A DNA stretch of 64,000 nt, from positions 27,340,608 to 27,404,607 of the forward strand of contig NC_031773.1 in the NCBI RefSeq assembly GCF_001522545.3, given 5' to 3'. Position 1 is the stretch's first letter, and the number at the start of each line of letters is the position of its first letter. The position numbers and the translations under genes were made by a program. Below the pieces are notes generated by a model. It did not search any database and was not told the origin of the DNA. It saw nothing but the letters and a program-made list of their open reading frames with translations. The stretch comes from Parus major (lineage: Eukaryota; Chordata; Aves; Passeriformes; Paridae). This document shows positions 1 to 10,427 of this stretch, one piece after another.

Positions 1-2738
1 AGGGGACAGATGTTAGATTGATTATCAGAGAAAGAAGAGGTAGAGTGGTAGAAGACTACTGTTTTCACATCCCTTTATATTCTATTTGTAGGCCTTTGCA
101 AGGCAAAAGGACATAATATTGTCACTGTTCTCTCTATCTGCCAACAATTCAGAGTTAGTTAAGTTGCCATTTGTCTCTCATGATACTGTTCTGATATTTT
201 CAGCTCACTAGCTGCATATTCTGTATAAATTAAATTAAGTAAGTTATTTCAGTGTCACTTGGAATCTATACTTGAATACTGTAGTTATAAAAGAGTCACA
301 ATTTCAGCATTCATATCCTTTATGTTTTCAGGAAGCTAAACAATTCTTATAAAACCAGTGACAAAGTACAGCACAAATTGGTGTGCCTCACTTTATACTG
401 CAAAATTGTAGTCCTCAATTGCTGAAATTTTGAAAAAGATTTTTCTATATTATTCCAACTCTTTTTCATTAGGATTCTGTTTTTCACTGGGGAACAGAAA
501 CTCACCCAGTTATAAAACACGTGCCCAGAGAAAGTTCAGTTTCTGTATTTGTTTAGACTGGTCAACATGAAAAAAGGAGTCAGTATTATAAGATTAACAT
601 GAGATAAGGAATTACTTGTATTCCATATGTAACCATTGTATACCATTGTATACCAACGTAATTTCACACATGAATACTCCTTACAATTAATAAGTGTGGT
701 TTGGTTTATGTTTGGGTCTTTGGTGCTTGATTTCTTTGTTTAGTTTATGTGTTTTAAGAACATACTCATACAAAACTGATGAAAAAGCCAGAGTAGGTCA
801 GAGATCAGGCTGTCAGCTGATTTCTGTTAGTTGTGTTGCTTTGACTTGGTAAAAAACAGCAGGATTAAACAGGCTTTCATTTTTAGATAGAAAATGGTAA
901 TGGCAGTATTACAACCTTGAAGGGTGACTGCAGAGCACGTTCCCTCAGTAACAGGGAATAAAACCCCTCTGCCCACGTATTTGTGCAGTGAATAATGAAG
1001 TTTTGAAGCAGAGCACCAGAGGAGCACAGCACACACGTGCATTCTCATGTGTGAATGTAGTGTATAGTGCACATGCATGCTAAGGCACATATTAGCTTTC
1101 TTTTAAAAGCTGTAACATAACATAAGCGCTCTCATTAGTCATATGCTGGGTCTGGCACAATCAAATCAGCAGATTTGCCCAAGTGAGATTCATGTTTCAT
1201 CCTCCAAATTTGTTAATCTCTGCAATTTCCTCCCATGAGGTGAATTAAACTGTGTCCTTTACAGTAGAGGAAGGCTGTGCTCATGCTTTCCTTGGGAAAA
1301 AATAAGTAAACAAGACAAGTAAACAAAATTACCAGATGTTTCATAGAATGATTTGAAAGTCCCCTTAAGGACAAACATAAAATTATATGTCCTCTAGGAA
1401 AAAAGTCTCCTCCTAATCCAAACCATAGGTGGTTGTCTTTATCAGCGGAAATGAATGGCTTATTATGTACTTTACAAGAGGAAAGGATTTGTTGACATGG
1501 GCAAAACCACATCAAAGTTTGTTAACAAAACAGTGATGTTCTGCCAGTATTCCATTAGAAGCACAGCATCAGTCACTCCTTGTGTAGCTTTGACGTACTA
1601 ATACTACTTCTGGTTTGGTGTAACTTTTCTGACTGACATCTGTGACCAGACATGTCCTGGCTACAAGGCAGTAGTAGTTCTGCTCTAGGTGTTGGCCTGT
1701 GCTATATCATTTTTGCTGTCTTGGGACACAAGTACTTGGTAGCCTTGTAATTGTTATATGCTGAGGCTTTTCCTTTTAGCATGCTTTTGTCACCATCCTC
1801 CTTTGGTTCCTTCATCAATGACGAAACAATAACTGTTTCCTTCTGCTATAATCCTATCATTATAGCCAAGAGGGCAACTGATCAGTATTTTTCTTTTTGG
1901 TGCAGTGTGCCATCTGGCAAGGGATTGCAGGTACAAAGGATGGGTGCCATGTGCACACATGAGAGTAATGAACAAAATGGGAACAGTGTTTTAAGCCAGG
2001 GTGCCTGTTTTATGAGTTTCAAAAGATGTGAAGGGTGTGAAATGGGTTCAAGAGATATGTACTTGACAGAAGACATAGCATCCCCTCCTGTCCTTTTGCA
2101 ACACTGTTCACCAAATGTCAATGTACTATTTTACACTTGGGGAGAAAAAAACAAGCAAACAGATCAGCCTTGCTTCCAGACACACCGGGAAAACAAAAAT
2201 TGCCTCCCTTCAAGTCACCTCATCTTTCTATCACCCTGTTCTGTTTATTTGTTCACCTGGAAGATCAGTGGGAAGATAGTGACAGAAACGCAGCGTAAGG
2301 TTTCCATTGAGGTGCTGGCAGCAGGGCTGGAATGGAGGTTGTTAGAGAGAAGAGCCCAGTTGCTTCCTGGCCCTATTAGTAACATTGCCATTCTTGCAGT
2401 GCAGGGTCTCTCAGTAGTAATGAACATGACAGCTTCAGGATGATGCGCTGTGCCTTTCACAGTCTTTTGAAAGGAAATAATGTCTGTGCTGTGCAGTCTC
2501 CTTCATTATGAGAGAAAATCAGTCATACTGTTTTACGAAAGGATAAAAGACATGAATCCCATCTTTTTATCCTTTTTCTTTTCTATTTTTTTTTTTGAGA
2601 CATGAACTTCTACCACCTGACTTTCTGAAGAGAATCGTTAGAATAAAAAGAACTAGTCAAGCATTGCCATTTGGGTTTAGTCTATTTTAGCATGTGTCCT
2701 TGCTAACAAAAAATAACATACTAATGTATACTTTGCAG
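1..2738 (+). other. PDZRN4: Intron of PDZRN4 (3' part; 5' end outside window)
   Basis: AT-rich sequence upstream of the first coding exon seen, ending in the acceptor ctttgcag at 2731-2738. I see no further PDZRN4 coding exon here. It contains a short 11-bp tandem duplication near 632-655 and an unusually long open frame on the plus strand (first ATG 1781, stop 2441-2443), treated under findings. The intron assignment follows from the acceptor at its end and from the missing upstream domains of the protein. Confidence 0.8.
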
Positions 2739-2855
2739 CTGGAGGAAGGGTGGCTGGATGATGAAAGGAATGAATTCTTAGAGGAGTTAAACTTGGAAAT
2801 GTTGGAAGAGCAACATAATGAAGCGATGCAGTACACAGCCAATGAGGTGGAGCAG
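2739..2855 (+). CDS. PDZRN4: PDZRN4 penultimate coding exon (39 codons)
   Basis: This exon encodes 39 residues of an acidic, helix-prone linker, beginning [20 protein letters not shown] and ending in NEVEQ. It is bounded by a good acceptor (ctttgcag, 2731-2738) and a donor (gtagg, from 2856). It starts and ends in phase 0, so it joins the exon at 8281 without a frame change. The Leu/Glu-rich stretch followed by EVEQ is what I recall for the segment just after the second PDZ domain in the PDZRN3/PDZRN4 (LNX3/LNX4) family. That family comprises RING-type E3 ubiquitin ligases acting at the cytoplasmic face of membranes. The catalytic and PDZ domains are upstream, outside the window. The choice of PDZRN4 over PDZRN3 rests on the larger terminal exon. 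Confidence 0.88.
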
Positions 2856-5800
2856 GTAGGACCACTACTAAACATATGTTTTGAAATTTTTCTAGGTATA
2901 CTTTTTTATAAATAGAGAATGAAACAGTATGCTGTAAAATGGAGTCAAAGGTTTTGACAGAGTTGTCTCTCCAAATGCTGTGATCTCCAGCACGCTGTAT
3001 GTAAGGAAAAGGAGAAAAATACATACTTAGGCCCAGTATGTCAAGTTGACAAACAATTTAAGAGGGTGTGATAAGTACAGATTTCTCCTTTTCTCTGAAC
3101 TCTCAGAATAATAATATTGCTTTCCTTCGTTAATTCTGAAGTGTTTGGAATTTATGATGCTGTACTTCATGTCAGTTTTTATTACCCTGATGCTAATAAC
3201 ACCAAGGTCATGGGCTCAATCCCCATATGGGGGATTGAACTTTAGAGTTGGACTCGATGATCCTTTTGGGATGCTTTCCAACTCATAATATTTTGTGAAT
3301 CTGTGAATATCAGTGTAGCACCTAGAGCTCTGAGCTGAGCTAGGTGCCCTGCTTGTTGTATGCTTGCAATGTATGAGCCAGCCTTGCACCAGAGAGCTTG
3401 CAAAACAAGATGGAAGAGGTGTTTAAATAAACAACAGGTGTTTTGTTAATGCGCGTATATTTCTCTTACACCGACAGCACACAGCTCAGCATTTGTTTTG
3501 TTAATGGAGACAAATAAGCTATCGTTAGCATAGCCTCAGCTTGCTACTATCCTGATTTTACCTGCCCATATGTTCTGTAGGCTGTGTGACTGTGGCAAAC
3601 ATACCGTACAATTTCATCAGGGGGTCTTCTCAGTTGTATGTTGTTGTGAAAGGTGTAAGTATCCTGGATCAGATGTACAGTATGCACATCTGTGTGGAGC
3701 CAAAGAAATAAAATTCAACTTCTCCTGGGTTCTGGATTTATGCATCTGGAGAGAAACTGTTTTTCCACCCACACAACTTTGTGACTTACAATTTTTTCAC
3801 CATCCTAAACTGCTCAGAAAGAGAGCCTGAGGCATTTTTCTTTGAAGTGAAGACAGGGAGAAAGACTATGAGAACCTTTTCTGGATACCAGGATGCTTCT
3901 TTGACTTCAAATGCCTCAATACTTGGTCCACACTAGGGGGCCTGAATGTGAACTTAGTATTTTTCCTCCTGACCTCCCCTCGAGCCTTCACACTGGGTCA
4001 TTGAGTAGATGATAGCTCATAGTAAAGCTCTTCCCTGCATATCAATGAAATATTCATTGGGACAGAGACACTGACAGAATAATTAAGTCAATTATCTGAA
4101 ATATGATAGATCAGATTACAAATATTTGATCTTATAAATTTAATTATTTACACAACATGTAATATCTCCAGAGTCAGAGAGCCTTGCAACAGGATTTTTA
4201 CCAGCCTTTTAGTTGTGACTCTCCTTTCCTGGCAGTGAGCCAAGTTTCAGTTGCCCAGGTTAAATGTGCAAACTGCTGCATGCTAGCTACTTTCAGCTGA
4301 AATATGGCATCTTCTTTATTGTTTTAACCAAAATTTTGTCTTGGATACCAAATATTTCACTTACTCTTTGCAAACCAATTTCATTTGCATGGTGACATTT
4401 TCACACAAACCCCAAGTTCTGGTAGACATTCTTGAACAAGTCTATCTATAAACTCCTACTAGGCACTCACATTACATGTTGGGACCTCTGAAATCACTTT
4501 ACAATTGTGACCTTCCACCGTGAAGTTCCTTTCAAGCTTTGCCTTTTTCACTGAATTTGGGTTGTGGATAGTGTTTATTAGTAAACAGAGCTATTCTGTG
4601 ATGTGCTTTCACAAAACCCATTGCAATTGTTTATTCCCCATTGGATTCTTTTGCCAAGCATATTTTTTTCCCATATTGAGATTTTATATTACTGTAAAAG
4701 AACACTACACTGGAAAAAAATTGTGGTCACTTGTGATCTGTCAGTATCTGACATTGCATTGCTTGAAGTAATTCTAGGACAGCCAGACATTTCTTTGCCT
4801 GTCTGATGAGTAATTGAATCAACCAAATGCAGCTTGGTGTGTAATGGGGCGTCAGTAATTTGTGACAGCTACTGTCTCTCTAGACTCTGTGTAGTGACTC
4901 GTCAAGTCAGAAAACTGGTTCTTTACTCCTTGTTAGGCTGGGAAATCCAGCAGTTTCCTGAGGGGAATCACACCATCCACTGGAGCTATGAAACCACTAT
5001 CATTGCAGCTGCCAATGGCCAATCTGAGTATCTTCAAGCTCCCTGGCTGGACATGGAGACCAGCCTTGATTTTTGTGAACAAAAACTGAGTCCTCTGGCT
5101 TCATAATGATCTGTCATCATGAACCTCGAGAGCTGCAGGAATGAATACATTCTCTATCAGAATACCCTTCCAAAAAATACAAGTCTGTTTTACAGAATGC
5201 CAATTTAACATTTAATGTGAGCTGTCACAAAAAAAAAACTTGATACAGTTTATAATAGAGGAGTCTAGTAGATAGTCATGTATTTTCTGTATGTTTTTCA
5301 CCTACTCTGTAGAATTCAATCGAGAATTGTATCTTCTCTGTATGGAATAGTCCAATATGCCTCAAGGAAAGATGTAATTCTCCATTTTTTATAACTCATT
5401 GTGCTCCTTTCCCTTTACAACATGATGGTTCATTGTGCAGCAGAGATAATTTTCAGAAGAATACCATACATTTGCCTGCAGATATTCTTATTGGTATCAT
5501 GGAATATATCAGAACCTATTAAGAAGAAGAAAGAACTGGATAAAATAAAATATTCTAGTTCATTCAAAACTGAAATACAGAGAAAATATCTGGGGGAAAA
5601 TCCTTTTTTTGAGAAGCCTGTTTTAAAAGACCAACATTGTTTGCAGAAGAACATTTTCCCTTTTAGTGAACCACTGAAAACAGTTCCAAATTTCCCCTCA
5701 TGGTTTGAGCACCTCATGGTTAGCCTGGCACTGGAGATTCCTCTGTGACCAGTCTCCCTCTCACTGTCAGACTGACCAGAGAGCCCAGCTGTGTTTGTCA

Positions 5801-8280
5801 GAGCCTTCAGCTGAATCGTACTGCATTCAGACTTTAGCAGCAGTCTGGGCTTTGAGTCCCAATATACACCATAAATTGTAATAGAACAGTGCCTGGATTC
5901 TTGCAAGATTAGCCATTTTATAGACAGGAATTCTTGCTGGAGCTGAAATGCAGAATCTTTTGAGGTTCATTTATTGCTTGATTGTACACACCGCTGGGTT
6001 TACCTTCTCATTATCTCAGTTCTCACTGCAAAGATGAGGCCTAAGGAGCCCTTTGGTATTTCAAACAGAAGTAATTGTAAAAGAGATTGACAGTGTATGT
6101 TTGAAAACAAACACACTGTTTGAAATAGATAGTAGATAACACCAGAAAAAGCAACACACTGAAAATTGTGGATTCTCTCTTGTTTTTCAGAAGAAATGTA
6201 ATGTGGAATTAGGCTTGTTATCTTTCAAAATAAAATTAAAATTATCTCATGCTGTAAAAGGCTGCTCAGTCTGTACATGTTTAGGAGCTCTGGCAAGCAT
6301 GAAATATCCAGGACAAAAATTCCAGGGGCTACCTTGCTTAAGTCACAATGGATTTTTTAATAAAATAAATCTTAAAAACATGCAGTACAATAAATACATG
6401 TATTACTTTCCATTTTCTTAATTGACTTAGCTGCAAGTATCCACATACTGGGGAAAATTTAATGTGATATGGATGTCTGCTTTAGTTTGAGAAGAATCTG
6501 ATTGTATAAGTACTTGTTTTTTCCTGAGGGAACACAAAGTTGCTGTCTTACATTCAGATGCCTGCACTATAGACACTTATATTTCATCAGATCCTCCTTG
6601 TTCGGTCATGTGAATGGAACCCTGCATTTGGAATAAGCACCCAGATTCCTGACTGTCCTGCAGCACTGCCCTGCTGTTGTCTGGTGGGGCTGTTCTCCCT
6701 CCTGTCAGTAGTTAAATACTTTCCAGAGCAGTGAGAAATATGGATTACACATTGCAGTGCCTGGGGTGAAGTGTAAGCTGCCCAGGCTGGAGTCACTTCT
6801 CTGCTGAAAGGTCTGGGGGCAGAGGAGGTCAAGATAAGCTGAAGCAGCTCCAAAGCAGGTGAGAGAACAGAATGGCATATGTAGCAGCACTCACCTGGAG
6901 GAGATGAGCTGGAAGGATACTAAATTAAACCTAAGTCTCCTAGAGGGATCTTTGCAGAATTTTTTAACTGGTTTGCCACAGATGCTGCATTCTCCTGGTG
7001 GTGTGTTTCTTTCAATATTTGCTTTATTCCTCTCTTACACTGAATAGGGGGTGGAGGTTATTTTATTTTTTCTGACACTAGGCCATTATTTTTTCCTAAC
7101 ATTTGAAGAAATGAAACTAGATGAAGGGTATGTGATCATGAGGTGCACATGAAGAGAGGAGAAGGGATGACATAGGAGACACATTTTCACCCTGTTTACC
7201 TGTTTGTCAAAGTAGATAAAAAGGGAATCATGACAGTGGCCTCTTTCAGTTTGTTTCCTTTCACTGGGTGCAGTGTACCTTTTTTTCTCTCCTGATTATT
7301 ACAGTCATTATATATAATTATGCAAATATACCTCTTAAAACAGACATGGTGTTTGGTTGGTACTGTGTGTAGTTAGGTACTTGGTCATATAAATTGCACT
7401 CTGCATGATTCTTTGCTTATCTGGTTTGAAAAATAAAGTGTCTGTCTCTTCAGAGAGGCATTATCTCATGTTCTATGGAATATAAATATGTTGAGAATAT
7501 AAATAAGTGAGGTATGAGTGGAGTGCTAATCAGCAGTCAAAAAGCTTGACATTATACCCATGGCAAAGGGTTCAGTATTGTTCTGCACTTAATATTGAAA
7601 GACTGTTTTTCTTTTCAAGGACCATAAACTCTAACAATGGAAACAAATGAATTTTCAAAAAGGGTTTCCAGGGATGAAGTGGACTGAGGTCCTTGTGAGC
7701 AAAATCCCAGAATCCAAAATGCATGCTTTTCCAGAAAAAGGCTGCTGAACACAAGTGTAGGAGAAGGCCATGGAGGGTGTAATGGAGCAAACAAAAGTTT
7801 GCTGTTTAAAAAAAGAAACAGTGTTCTTTTTGCACCCTGTTAGCTTGTACTAGTCATTGCTTCTTTGGCTGCTTGCTCAGTTTGAGGTGATACCAGTACA
7901 GAAGCTTTCTCTCAAGTTTGAGAAGATTTCAGCTCCACCAGTTTCTGGCCATAATCCAGAATCAAAAACAGCTCACTATCTGGTGATCATTATCTTTAAG
8001 CATTGCAAAGACATAGCTTAGCTCAAGAGGGAAATACTTCTTTCTGGACTTCAGAAGCTATGTCACTAGTTGTGTAATTCACTTACTTTGCTCAGTATGG
8101 AAACCACAGCATGAATCTCAGAAATGTTTAAAAGCTATGAGCAGTAGGACTGCTGTTTAGTGATCTGTTTTAATTCAGCTTAAATCAGTTCCCAGCTGTT
8201 AAAGCAAAACAGAGCTGGAAAATATTCTCCTATAATATGATCTGCATTTGATAATCTTTTTGGTTTACTCATTTTTTTAG
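2856..8280 (+). other. PDZRN4: Last intron of PDZRN4
   Basis: A 5.4-kb intron running from donor gtagg at 2856 to acceptor atttttttag ending at 8280. Both flanking exons are in phase 0. It carries one recognisable retroposon (SINE at 3188-3303). The rest is AT-rich single-copy sequence in which I see no exon, RNA gene or conserved motif. Short open frames here lack convincing splice contexts. Confidence 0.88.
3188..3303 (+). mobile_element. 5'-truncated tRNA-Ile/CR1-tailed SINE (TguSINE1-like)
   Basis: Bases 3190-3233 match the anticodon-to-acceptor half of tRNA-Ile(AAU): the anticodon arm reads tgctaataacaccaaggtc, then the T-arm reads gggctcaatcccc. The next part, agagttggactcgatgatcc and onward to about 3303, is the 3' tail typical of avian CR1 LINEs. 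It ends in degenerate copies of the terminal octamer region (ttttgtgaatctgtgaat). This composite is the structure of the TguSINE1 family of songbirds, which is thought to be moved by CR1 machinery through the shared tail. The tRNA 5' half with the A box is missing, so the copy is dead. Several C-to-T type changes indicate moderate age. Confidence 0.8.
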
Positions 8281-9807
8281 CCAAAGAAACATGAAGAGGA
8301 AGATGGCACTACAGATACTGCAACCTCATCATCCAATAATCATGAGAAGGACAGTGGGGTGGGACCTACAGATGAAAGTCTTCGAAATGATGAGAGCTCA
8401 GAGCAAGAAAATGCAACCGAGGAGCACAACAGTGCTACCCTGCAGAGCAAACGGAATTTGGGCCACAGCCAGGATACATTAGGCAGTGTTGAGCTCCAGT
8501 GCAATGAAAGCTTTGTGTCTGGGGAATACATTGAATCTGATTTCATAAGGAACCCAGAGGAGGAATGTGAAAGGTTTCGGCAGCTGTTGGAACTGAAGTG
8601 CAAGATTCGGAACCATGGGGAGTATGATCTTTATTACTCAAGCAGCATGATAGAATGCAACAGAAGAGAGCAAGATGGAGTGGAGCACGAGCTGCAGCTA
8701 CTTAACGAGGAACTGAGGAACATTGAACTCGAATGTCAGAATATTATGCAAGCTCACCGGCTCCAAAAGGTGAGAGATCAGTACGGAGACATTTGGGCTT
8801 TACATGATGAAAGTTTCAGGAATTATAACACCAGCACAGACTTACAAAGAGGCAAACTGGATGATATCATGGAGCACCCTGAGAAGTCTGACAAGGACAG
8901 CTCCAGTGCCTACAACACTGCTGAAAGCTGCAGGAGCACTCCACTGACGGTGGAGCGATCCCCTGATAACTCTCTCCAGAGGGTGATCAGCATAACCAAC
9001 AGGAAAAACCTGAGGACCACAATTGTTGCTAATCAGTCATCCTCAGGACAGAGCAACAGGGAGACAACCTCAGCCAAAACCAAACCCACTGAGCAAAACG
9101 GTGCTGCTGAGAACTCAGTGCTGGCATCAGATAGCAGCAAATTCACAGACCAGGAAAGGCAAGGCAGCGAGCACATTCCCTATTTGTCTCCATATCACAG
9201 CTCTTCTTACAGGTACGGGAACATACCTGCTCACGCAAAGCACTATCAGAGCTATATGCAGCTGATCCAGCAGAAGTCTGCTGTGGAGTATGCCCAAAGC
9301 CAGCTCAGCCTGGTGAGCATGTGCAAAGACTCGCAGAAGTGTGCGGAGCCCAAGATGGAATGGAAAGTGAAAATAAGGAGTGATGGGACGAGGTACATCA
9401 CAAAGAGACCGGTTAGAGACAGAATCCTGAAGGAACGTGCCTTAAAAATTAAAGAGGAACGCAGTGGGATGACGACAGATGATGATACCATGAGTGAGAT
9501 GAAGATGGGTCGCTACTGGAGCAAAGAAGAGCGGAAGCAGCATTTGGTGCGAGCTAAGGAGCAGAGGAGGCGGCGGGAGTTCATGATGAGGAGCAGGCTG
9601 GAGTGTCTTAAGGAAAGTCCACAGAGTGGCAGCGAGGGCAAAAAAGAAATCAACATTATTGAACTGAGTCACAAAAAGATGATGAAAAAGAGAAACAAGA
9701 AAATCTTGGACAACTGGATGACAATACAAGAACTGATGACACATGGTGCTAAATCCCCAGATGGCACAAGAGTGCACAATGCCTTTTTATCAGTTACTAC
9801 TGTATGA
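8281..9807 (+). CDS. PDZRN4: PDZRN4 terminal coding exon (508 codons plus stop)
   Basis: The exon starts after acceptor atttttttag (ends 8280) in phase 0 with [20 protein letters not shown] and runs open to TGA at 9805-9807. It encodes the cytoplasmic C-terminal half of an LNX-family E3 ligase. Visible features, numbered from the exon start: a Ser/Asp/Glu-rich stretch (1-90); a heptad-like, probably coiled-coil segment (about 95-110 and 134-165, [20 protein letters not shown]); a Ser/Thr-rich region (about 195-290); a very basic helical block (about 345-440, with [20 protein letters not shown]); and a C-terminus SVTTV, a class I PDZ ligand. FRNYNTS and the [16 protein letters not shown] stretch are shared by PDZRN3 and PDZRN4 as I recall them. 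The segment from [16 protein letters not shown] to QLQKV-like ends and the final [19 protein letters not shown] agree with PDZRN4. Together with the previous exon 547 residues are seen, about half of the roughly 1,030-residue protein. No frameshift or internal stop is present, so the gene appears intact. Confidence 0.88.
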   Translation, partial: PKKHEEEDGTTDTATSSSNNHEKDSGVGPTDESLRNDESSEQENATEEHNSATLQSKRNLGHSQDTLGSVELQCNESFVSGEYIESDFIRNPEEECERFRQLLELKCKIRNHGEYDLYYSSSMIECNRREQDGVEHELQLLNEELRNIELECQNIMQAHRLQKVRDQYGDIWALHDESFRNYNTSTDLQRGKLDDIMEHPEKSDKDSSSAYNTAESCRSTPLTVERSPDNSLQRVISITNRKNLRTTIVANQSSSGQSNRETTSAKTKPTEQNGAAENSVLASDSSKFTDQERQGSEHIPYLSPYHSSSYRYGNIPAHAKHYQSYMQLIQQKSAVEYAQSQLSLVSMCKDSQKCAEPKMEWKVKIRSDGTRYITKRPVRDRILKERALKIKEERSGMTTDDDTMSEMKMGRYWSKEERKQHLVRAKEQRRRREFMMRSRLECLKESPQSGSEGKKEINIIELSHKKMMKKRNKKILDNWMTIQELMTHGAKSPDGTRVHNAFLSVTTV

Positions 9808-10152
9808 ACACAACTTCTAACAGAGAGTATACTACCAGTTTAGGTAGAGTACAATTGCCTCGTTCAATGTGGCATTTTTATATATTTTGTGACTGTTTAT
9901 AGTTTGATCTTTTTGTAAGCAAAATGACCTGGTATTTTTCATTTGTTTTTCATATAACAGTACCTTCTTTATCTGGCAGCCTTTCTTTATCCTGCAATAT
10001 ATTCATATTATTCATTTGTAGAAAAAAAATAGAAAAGTAAAGCAAAAAATTTCTTAACCTAACACATATCCTGTAACTTAAGATCTGGATTTATTTCTCT
10101 AATTTTGCTTTTTCTACTTCAGTAACAATACAATACCAAACCGAAATGCTTT

Positions 10153-10160
10153 GTACTGTA
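10153..10160 (+). promoter_or_regulatory. Possible miR-101 target site in PDZRN4 3' UTR
   Basis: The octamer gtactgta is a full 8-mer match to the miR-101 seed target. A single octamer can occur by chance in an AT-rich UTR, so conservation in other birds would be needed. Confidence 0.22.
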
Positions 10161-10403
10161 TCCTTGGCTTAACAAGTTTTAAAGTTTTACATCTTAGATT
10201 GAATCTGTTCATAAAACATATGCCACATCCCATCATATAGATAAGAATGACATTTTTCCAACTGCATATTTTACAGTACATTTAATCTGTAAATTGTAAT
10301 TGTACTTGTCCAAGTAAAGTGTAGGTGGGCAATTCTCCTGTGTTATGTAGTGGCATTGGTCTTGTAGCTGGGCAGTATGTGATAATTGTGAAGATGAAAG
10401 AGA

Positions 10404-10409
10404 AATAAA
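10404..10409 (+). terminator. Polyadenylation signal AATAAA
   Basis: A canonical aataaa lies 597 nt after the PDZRN4 stop codon. A short A-run (10428-10436) follows about 19 nt downstream, then U/GU-rich sequence. This arrangement fits a genuine cleavage and polyadenylation site. Confidence 0.68.
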
Positions 10410-10427
10410 TTATTGCTTATCTTTAAG

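Larger units (their letters stand above)
9808..10427 (+). other. PDZRN4: PDZRN4 3' untranslated region
   Basis: About 620 nt of AT-rich sequence between the stop codon and the probable cleavage site. It has U-rich stretches, at least one AUUUA-type pentamer near 10090, and a terminal polyadenylation signal at 10404-10409. The end is set about 18 nt after that signal, at the A-run beginning 10428. A U-rich stretch follows downstream (about 10445-10475). Longer alternative 3' ends cannot be excluded. Confidence 0.65.

Noticed and set aside
8340..9777. Several antisense and alternate-frame open frames over the PDZRN4 terminal exon
   Set aside because: They are shadows of the real coding frame, which has strong family similarity and correct splice phase.
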